Source of the DNA: an uncultured Acidaminococcus sp.
GTDB taxonomy: Bacteria; Bacillota_C; Negativicutes; Acidaminococcales; Acidaminococcaceae
Assembly: GCA_900314165.1 (NCBI GenBank)
Contig: OMUE01000038.1
Location: 1 to 20,613, forward strand
Direction of reading: 5' to 3'
DNA length: 20,613 nucleotides
Positions 15,677-20,613 of this stretch are shown here, in pieces. Both the position numbers and the translations under genes were made by a program. Below the pieces are notes generated by a model. The model was not told the origin of the DNA, ran no database searches, and saw only the letters and a program-made list of their open reading frames with translations. Position 1 is the first letter of the stretch, and every line of letters starts with the position of its first letter.

Positions 15677-16549
15677 ATGGATATTAACTATTTGAAAACC
15701 CTGAAGGTCATCACCGAATCAGGCAGCTTTGCGGAAGCGGCTGATAAGCTCCAATATACAAGGTCCACTGTGACGTTTCAGGTCCAGCAGCTGGAAAAGG
15801 AATTCGGTATTGTGCTGTTTGAAAAAATCGGCAAGCACATGTATCTGACGGATGCAGGAAAACACATTATGCCCTACGTGGATTCCATCCTGGCCAGCTA
15901 TGAACAGATCTTAATCTGCAGCAGGACAGAAGTGACCCGCCTCCGCATCGGCGTTCCCGATAGCCTGCTGACCTACCGTTTCCAGCCTGTCATCAGCGCT
16001 TTCCGCAAAAAGCTGCCTCAGGTGGAACTGCAGATCCAAACCCAGTCCTGCTATAACATGAACCGGCTGCTTCTGGGTAACGTCATCGACGTGGCTATCC
16101 ACTATGATGTGCAGCAGCGGGATCCTAATATTGTCAGTAAACCGCTTTCCCAACATAAATTGGTGTTCTTTGGCTCTTCCCAGCTGACACCTGCGGAGAG
16201 GGATTTTACAACGCCGCACCAGACGAAAGCCTTTGGCTTTATCGACATTGAAGTGGAAGGCCTCTACCGTCATTCTCTTGACAAATTATTGAAGGAAAAT
16301 GATATTACGCTATCCCATGATATGGTGCTGGGAAGTATAGATTCCATCATCCAATGTACAAAGATGGGGCTTGGCATCTCTGTGCTTCCGAAATTTGCTG
16401 TAGAAAAAGCTATGGCCAGGGGGGATATCGTTGCACTGGAGGGGAAGCTTTCTCCGGATAAAGTCTCCGTTATGTGCAGCTGCCACCGCCATAAAAAATT
16501 CTCTCCTGCTTTGCAGTATTTCCTGGAACTTGCTGCTGAAATTTTATAA
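15677..16549 (+). CDS. LysR-family transcriptional regulator
   Basis: This 290-residue protein has the LysR layout: an N-terminal winged helix-turn-helix, DINYLKTLKVITESGSFAEA then ADKLQYTRSTVTFQVQQLEK (residues 2-41), the LFEKIGKHMYLTDAGK wing, and a C-terminal effector-binding domain from about residue 90. The start is ATG 15677 with AAGGAG upstream; an in-frame ATG 12 codons earlier lacks a ribosome site and would disturb the N-terminus. It sits between the divergent catabolic operons, the classical position for a regulator that senses a pathway substrate or intermediate. The effector cannot be inferred. Its likely targets are the hydratase operon and the amidohydrolase operon. Confidence 0.93.
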   Translation: MDINYLKTLKVITESGSFAEAADKLQYTRSTVTFQVQQLEKEFGIVLFEKIGKHMYLTDAGKHIMPYVDSILASYEQILICSRTEVTRLRIGVPDSLLTYRFQPVISAFRKKLPQVELQIQTQSCYNMNRLLLGNVIDVAIHYDVQQRDPNIVSKPLSQHKLVFFGSSQLTPAERDFTTPHQTKAFGFIDIEVEGLYRHSLDKLLKENDITLSHDMVLGSIDSIIQCTKMGLGISVLPKFAVEKAMARGDIVALEGKLSPDKVSVMCSCHRHKKFSPALQYFLELAAEIL

Positions 16550-16564
16550 TGAGAAAGATTTTGA

Positions 16565-16597
16565 AGGGTTGTGCAATCGCTACCCTCTTATTTTTTG
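16565..16597 (+). terminator. Weak terminator after lysR
   Basis: AGGGT (16565-16569) and ACCCT (16582-16586) form a short stem, followed by CTTATTTTTT. The stem is only about 5 base pairs, so termination may be partial. Confidence 0.4.
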
Positions 16598-16616
16598 CCT
16601 TAAAATTACCTTATCA

Positions 16617-16680
16617 GCAACTTTAAATTGCATATACAAAATATTAGTTGCTTTTGAGTTGCTCAGTTCTCTTATATAGT
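16617..16680 (+). promoter_or_regulatory. Probable control region of the amidohydrolase operon
   Basis: GCAA-N7-TTGC (16617-16631) resembles the TTGC/GCAA half-sites of the proposed LysR site at 15641-15656. Downstream, TTGAGT (16654-16659) and TATAGT (16675-16680) form a possible promoter with a short 15-base spacer; another TATAGT lies at 16693-16698. The exact promoter cannot be decided by eye. Confidence 0.35.
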
Positions 16681-16741
16681 ATTACCAGACATTATAGTAC
16701 GGATACAACAACATACCGAATCTGGAAAAAGGAGAGGGAAA

Positions 16742-17878
16742 ATGAGCAAAGTAGATTATCTGATCACCGGTGGCAGGGTGATCGATCCCTACAATCATGT
16801 GGATGAAGTCAGGGATGTAGCGGTAAAAGACGGTATTATCGTCGAAGCGGATCATGTGGAAGCCGCACAAACCATTGATGCCACGGGCTGCATCGTGACG
16901 CCGGGACTCATCGATTTCCATTGCCACCTGGGGCGGGAAATCACGAATCTGGGCATCGGCGCAGGGCCGGAAGCCATGTGCTTTCCTACCGGGGTTACGA
17001 CGGCTGTGGATGCGGGGACCAGCGGCGTCTCCAACTACGAGGCCTTCCGGGCTTTCACCATGGCCAGCCATGTGCGGGTAAAGGCCTTCCTGAATGTGTG
17101 CCCTGCAGGCCTGTCCACCACGGCCTATCATGAAAACCTGAATCCGAAATACTTCCAAAAGGTGAAGCTGCTGCACTGCCTGAAGAAGTATCGTGACCAG
17201 CTGCTGGGCCTGAAGATCCGCCAGAGCACAGAACTGGTGGATGGCCTGGGCCTGGAACCTATGAAAGCTATGCTGGACATTGCCAAAGAGGCCTGGTGCC
17301 CGGTGGTGGTCCATACCACGAACCCGCCTGCCAAGGTGGAAGAACTGGCCCGGCTGCTGCGGCCCGGCGATGTGTACGCCCATGTGTACCAGGGCAAAGG
17401 GGAAACCGTAGTCCGGGATGGACAGGTGGTCTCCGAAATGCCGGAACATCAGAAACGGGGCGTCATCTTCGATGCGGCTAACGGCGTCAACCACTTCAGC
17501 TTCAGGGTGGCTAAGCAGTGCCTGAAAGAAGGTTTCCTGCCGGATGTGATCAGCACGGACCTCAGCGTAAAATCCGCGTACTCTCCCGGCAAGGTCTTCT
17601 CCCTGCCTTACGTCATTTCCAAATATATTGCGTTAGGGCTCACGCTTCCTGAAATCTTTGAACGGGCCATCCTGAATCCGGCCCGGCTCATTGGCGAAGA
17701 ACGAGAACTGGGAAGTCTGAGCGTCGGCACCTGCGGGGATGTTACAATCCACCAGCTGGTGCCGAAACACGTGGTGTTCCAGGACACCTTCGGGGAATCT
17801 GCCGAAGGGGACACCTTGCTGAAAACCCAGCTTACCATGCGGGAAGGCACCGTCGTCTTCCGCCAAATTGATTTCTAA
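16742..17878 (+). CDS. Amidohydrolase/deacetylase-family metallohydrolase (dihydroorotase-like)
   Basis: This 378-residue enzyme has a complete binuclear amidohydrolase metal site: H60 and H62 in DFHCHLG, a lysine suited to carbamylation (K158 in GLKIRQS), H191 in VVHTTNPP, H214 in YAHVYQG and the catalytic D273 in STDLSVKSA. The pattern is that of the 'amidohydrolase/deacetylase' group related to EF_0837 and Atu3266, often labelled dihydroorotase; Atu3266 is known as an esterase for acetylated 2-hydroxy acids. Hydrolysis of an N-acyl or O-acyl substrate is therefore more likely than pyrimidine synthesis, and no pyr genes are near. GGAGAGGG precedes the ATG. The carrier gene starts 13 bases after the stop codon, so import and deacylation are probably linked. 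The substrate is unknown. Confidence 0.88.
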   Translation: MSKVDYLITGGRVIDPYNHVDEVRDVAVKDGIIVEADHVEAAQTIDATGCIVTPGLIDFHCHLGREITNLGIGAGPEAMCFPTGVTTAVDAGTSGVSNYEAFRAFTMASHVRVKAFLNVCPAGLSTTAYHENLNPKYFQKVKLLHCLKKYRDQLLGLKIRQSTELVDGLGLEPMKAMLDIAKEAWCPVVVHTTNPPAKVEELARLLRPGDVYAHVYQGKGETVVRDGQVVSEMPEHQKRGVIFDAANGVNHFSFRVAKQCLKEGFLPDVISTDLSVKSAYSPGKVFSLPYVISKYIALGLTLPEIFERAILNPARLIGEERELGSLSVGTCGDVTIHQLVPKHVVFQDTFGESAEGDTLLKTQLTMREGTVVFRQIDF

Positions 17879-17890
17879 GGAGTGCTCATC

Positions 17891-19297
17891 ATGACAGAAG
17901 AAAAAACGGCAAAACCGGAGAAAAAATTTAAGTTTCCCCACATTCATGAATACCTCGTCGTCATCGCCATGCTGCTGCTGGCCTGCATCTTCACCTATGT
18001 GATCCCCGCCGGGGAATATTCCAAGATGGTGAACGCTGTGGGCAAGAAGGTGGTAGACCCTAACGGCTTCCATTTCATCAAGAATACCCCTGTAAATCCC
18101 ATCTACATGCTGAACATGATCTATCAGGGTTTCGTCAAACAGGCTAAACTGATCTTCACCATGTTCTTTATCGCCGGCGGCGTCCAGATGATCATCGATA
18201 CGGAAGCCATCCACGCCCTGATGCGGGTGCTGGCTACGAAATACAGCAAGACGCCGAGGATGACCATCGTGGTCATGATGATCGCCTTCGGCATCATGAG
18301 CGTGCCCATCCAGATGAACTACTTCATCCCCTTCAGCGCAGTAGTGCTCATGCTGTGCCTCATGATGGGCTATGACTCCGTAACAGCAGCTGCCGTCATT
18401 GTAACGGCTTCGTCCTTCGGTTCCAGCTGCGGTATGCTGAACATCTCTACCACCGCTATTGCCAACGAAATGGCCGGCCTGCCCCTGTATCACGGCATGG
18501 CATTCCGCTGGATCGGCTTTGTAGCTATGATTATCATTACCACTTGGTTCATCTGCCGCTATGCAGAAGGCGTCCGGAAGGATCCCACCAAGAGCTATTC
18601 CTATGGCATTCCCAACGTCATTGAACCCGGCGACCCGAAAAATCTGCCGGTTATGACCTCCAAACATACGGCCGTGTTGATCGTTCTTGCACTGGGCGTT
18701 GCCGCCCTGATCTATGGCTGTTCCTACCGGAAATGGAGCTATGAAGAGACCGCTGTGTGCTTCCTGTTTACCGGTATCGCTTCTTCCATCGTAGGCAAGA
18801 AGAATGCTAACCAGATGTGCACCAGCTTCGTAAAAGGTGCCAAGACCATTCTGGGTGCCTGCGTCATGATCGGTATCGCCCGGTCCGTAGCCATCGCTAT
18901 GAGCGCCGGCAAGATCCTGGACACCGTCGTGTACTACATCGCCCAAATGCTGGGTTCCGTACCGCCCATTATCCAGGCTCCTATGATGTTCTGGGCTCAT
19001 ACGGTCATCAACTTCTTCGTCACCAGCGGCTCCGGCCAGGCCAATGTCACCATGCCTATCTTCCTGCCCGTAGCAGATTTGATCGGCATGAGCGCTGAAA
19101 CGGCTATCCTGGCCCTGAACTACGGCGATGGCCTCAGCAACTACATCTATCCTCACTCTTCCTCCCTGATGGCTTTCCTGGCTGCCTGTGGCGTAGGCTA
19201 CGGCACCTGGATGAAGTTCATGGGCAAGCTGTTCGGCATCTGGTTCCTGTTTGCCTCCCTGTTCATGATGCTGGCCGTTGTGGTTGGATATCAATAA
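17891..19297 (+). CDS. YfcC-family membrane carrier (C4-dicarboxylate/amino-acid carrier-like)
   Basis: This 468-residue protein has about 12 hydrophobic segments and resembles the YfcC group within the ion-transporter superfamily (relatives include ArcD-like and DcuC-like carriers). Visible marks are the first segment with TYVIPAGEYSKM, a central QMNYFIPFSAVV segment, and the late HTVINFFVTSGSGQANVTMP stretch, where SGSGQA is typical. Most members have no proven substrate. The start is ATG 17891; the GTG nine bases earlier is inside the AAGGAG site, which overlaps the amidohydrolase stop codon. It presumably imports the substrate of the amidohydrolase or of the pathway as a whole; that is inference from gene order. 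Confidence 0.88.
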   Translation: MTEEKTAKPEKKFKFPHIHEYLVVIAMLLLACIFTYVIPAGEYSKMVNAVGKKVVDPNGFHFIKNTPVNPIYMLNMIYQGFVKQAKLIFTMFFIAGGVQMIIDTEAIHALMRVLATKYSKTPRMTIVVMMIAFGIMSVPIQMNYFIPFSAVVLMLCLMMGYDSVTAAAVIVTASSFGSSCGMLNISTTAIANEMAGLPLYHGMAFRWIGFVAMIIITTWFICRYAEGVRKDPTKSYSYGIPNVIEPGDPKNLPVMTSKHTAVLIVLALGVAALIYGCSYRKWSYEETAVCFLFTGIASSIVGKKNANQMCTSFVKGAKTILGACVMIGIARSVAIAMSAGKILDTVVYYIAQMLGSVPPIIQAPMMFWAHTVINFFVTSGSGQANVTMPIFLPVADLIGMSAETAILALNYGDGLSNYIYPHSSSLMAFLAACGVGYGTWMKFMGKLFGIWFLFASLFMMLAVVVGYQ

Positions 19298-19339
19298 GAT
19301 TATAGATTCTTGATTCGCACAAAACCTTGCTGTAAATCT

Positions 19340-19424
19340 GTAGGGGTTCATCGTGAGATGAACCCACCAGGGATATTCTGCCGAGAAATTCTTGGTGGGC
19401 TTATCTTACGATAAGCCCCTACGG
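19340..19424. repeat. Foldable intergenic repeat element ending in CCCCTACGG
   Basis: The outer ends GTAGGGG and CCCCTAC pair. Inside are two strong hairpins, GGTTCATC-gtga-GATGAACC and GGGCTTATC-ttac-GATAAGCCC, and a CCCACCA/TTGGTGGG pair between them. The parts are alternatives that could make a branched structure in RNA or DNA. It fills most of the carrier-lyase gap. Related fragments are at 1898-1934 and 3404-3444. Confidence 0.7.
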
Positions 19425-19481
19425 GAAATAGACTATATGGAAAATAACTATTTTTAATGTTTAGAAAGAAGGAGAACTCTC

Positions 19482-20438
19482 ATGGAATTAGTTAAGAAAG
19501 TCAGAATTTGCGAAGTTGGTCTGCGGGACGGTCTGCAGAACGAAAAAGTCATCCCTACGACGGAACAAAAAATCGAACTGGTCAACGACCTGGTAGACGC
19601 CGGCTTCCCCGTCATCGAAGTGGGCAGCTTCGTAAGCCCCAAGGCTGTGCCTCAAATGGCTGACACCGACGCTGTGTTCAAAGCTATCACCCAAAAACCC
19701 GGCGTAGAATACAGAGCCCTCATTGCGAACCTGAAGGGCGTGGACCGCGCTATTGAATGTGGCTGCAAGAAGGTAAAACTGAACGTATCCGCTTCCGTCG
19801 CCCACAACCTGGCCAACCTGAACTGCACTCCGGCTGAATCCGTAGCCCGTTTCGGCGCCTGCGTGGAAAAAGCCCATGCAAACGGCATTGAAATCTCCGG
19901 CTCCATCTCCATGGCTTTCGGTTCTCCCTGGGATAAGGAAATCAAAGTCAGCACCGTAAAAGAAATCGTAGAAGCTTACATGAGCGTAGGCGTAACGGAA
20001 ATCTCCCTGTCCGACGCCTCCGGCATGGCTTATCCTTCCCAGGTCTATGACATGGGCCTGGAAATGAAGAAGAGCTATCCGGAAGTGAACTGGTGGTTCC
20101 ACTTCCATAACACCCGTGGCCTGGGCGTAGCTAACATCCTGGCCGGCATGGAAGCAGGCTTCACCCAATTCGATGCCAGCTTCGCCGGTGTGGGCGGCTG
20201 CCCCTTCGTTCCCGGTGCTGCCGGCAACGTAGCTACGGAAGACGTGATCCACATGCTGGACGAAATGCACGTAGAAACCGGCATCGACCTGGATAAAGCC
20301 ATGGCCATCAGCCGCAAGATCGTCCAATTCGTAGGCCACAGCACGGACAGCTATCTGCTCCGGGCCGGCAAAGCCAGCGACCTGATTCTGGATGTGCCCA
20401 AGAGACAGGCTAAGAATCATACGCTGGAGAAGAAATAA
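19482..20438 (+). CDS. Hydroxymethylglutaryl-CoA lyase-like DRE-TIM enzyme
   Basis: This 318-residue protein has the signatures of HMG-CoA lyase, which splits 3-hydroxy-3-methylglutaryl-CoA into acetyl-CoA and acetoacetate: R15 and D16 in GLRDGLQNE, metal-binding H207 and H209 in HFHNTRG, and the active-site loop GVGGCPFVPGAAGNVATED with catalytic-type C240. All residues expected for lyase activity are visible. GAAGGAGAA precedes the ATG. There are no leucine-degradation or acyl-CoA genes around it. With an amidohydrolase and carrier upstream and an aldolase and hydratase in the divergent operon, it may act on a related hydroxy-acyl substrate. The structured repeat before it may uncouple its expression from the carrier gene. 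It is not leuA: the regions typical of isopropylmalate synthase are absent and the chain is short. Confidence 0.92.
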   Translation: MELVKKVRICEVGLRDGLQNEKVIPTTEQKIELVNDLVDAGFPVIEVGSFVSPKAVPQMADTDAVFKAITQKPGVEYRALIANLKGVDRAIECGCKKVKLNVSASVAHNLANLNCTPAESVARFGACVEKAHANGIEISGSISMAFGSPWDKEIKVSTVKEIVEAYMSVGVTEISLSDASGMAYPSQVYDMGLEMKKSYPEVNWWFHFHNTRGLGVANILAGMEAGFTQFDASFAGVGGCPFVPGAAGNVATEDVIHMLDEMHVETGIDLDKAMAISRKIVQFVGHSTDSYLLRAGKASDLILDVPKRQAKNHTLEKK

Positions 20439-20442
20439 TAGC

Positions 20443-20470
20443 GAAAAGCGAAGAGTGAAGAGCGAAAAGG
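20443..20470. repeat. Tandem heptamer repeat (GAAGAGC-type), second copy
   Basis: GAAAAGC, GAAGAGT, GAAGAGC and GAAAAGG follow the lyase stop codon by 4 bases, nearly the same array as at 12482-12509 downstream of leuB. Confidence 0.75.
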
Positions 20471-20483
20471 GTGCGCTGCACTG

Positions 20484-20530
20484 CCCCCTCGCCATCTACG
20501 ATGGCCCTCTCCCCCTACGGGGGCGACAGC
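20484..20530. repeat. GC-rich repeat-like stretch with a CCCCTACGG core
   Basis: The stretch contains CCCCCTACGGGGG (20511-20523), which includes the CCCCTACGG word found at the ends of the other elements. Too little is visible to say whether it is a complete copy. Confidence 0.35.
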
Positions 20531-20571
20531 CCGCTGGGCGGAGCCCTGTCATCCCCGCAGACTAACTATGT

Positions 20572-20609
20572 AAAGTCAAGCACTTTTTTAAGATTCTTTG
20601 ACTTTTTTT
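20572..20609 (+). terminator. Possible terminator after the lyase gene
   Basis: AAAGTCAAG (20572-20580) can pair with CTTTGACTTT (20596-20605) with one bulged base, followed by a T run. The stem is A/T-rich and far from the stop codon, so the call is tentative. Confidence 0.4.
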
Positions 20610-20613
20610 ACTC

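Noticed and set aside
16742..17878. Calling the amidohydrolase a true dihydroorotase (pyrC)
   Set aside because: The metal site is shared across the superfamily, but the sequence style fits the deacetylase/esterase group and the neighbours are catabolic, not pyrimidine genes.
17633..19351. A 572-codon open frame on the minus strand
   Set aside because: It is antisense to the YfcC carrier and the end of the amidohydrolase gene. Its product is rich in His, Asp and Gly with no family motif, and it lies opposite a frame with clear membrane segments and conserved motifs.

Overview
The window looks like chromosomal DNA of an anaerobic Negativicutes bacterium, probably Acidaminococcaceae. This is inference from gene content and style, not from a marker gene: strong AGGAGG ribosome sites, sigma-70 promoters, a Firmicutes-type leucine T-box leader and a FeoA-FeoB fusion, at moderate G+C. 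I see no rRNA, tRNA, CRISPR, transposase or phage gene.

Layout. 1-219 (-) is the N-terminal part of an AAA/DUF4143-type ATPase behind three tandem 40-41-base operator-like repeats. 429-1646 (-) is a sodium:dicarboxylate/amino-acid symporter with altered substrate-site residues. 1647-2160 is a long intergenic stretch holding repeat remnants and a promoter with an inverted repeat over its -35. 2161-5193 (+) is a three-gene operon: fold-type I aminotransferase, class V PLP enzyme lacking the desulfurase cysteine, and a RidA-like protein. 5389-7773 (+) is FeoA-FeoB. 7876-9312 (+) is an exported WG-repeat protein with a Gly/Trp-rich insert and a natural run of seven histidines. 9353-12473 is a textbook leucine unit: consensus promoter, T-box leader, then leuC, leuD and leuB with ATGA overlaps; leuA is not here.

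12770-20438 is a divergent catabolic cluster around a LysR regulator. On the minus strand, transcribed in this order: dienoate hydratase, RidA, PhzF-like isomerase, HpcH/HpaI aldolase. On the plus strand: LysR, an amidohydrolase of the dihydroorotase-like/deacetylase group, a YfcC-type carrier and an HMG-CoA lyase-like enzyme. Hydratase plus aldolase are consecutive steps of meta-cleavage lower pathways, yet no ring-cleaving oxygenase is present. With RidA and the deacylase this suggests an anaerobic route for an imported, possibly N-acylated or esterified, amino-acid-like compound that ends in pyruvate and another small unit. This is the best candidate for an undescribed system.

Intergenic DNA is rich in short-period repeats. 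Heptamer arrays of different sequence lie soon after the stop codons of feoB, leuB and the lyase gene, octamers of CACGTATN type occur twice, and several elements end in CCCCTACGG, one of which can fold into a branched structure.
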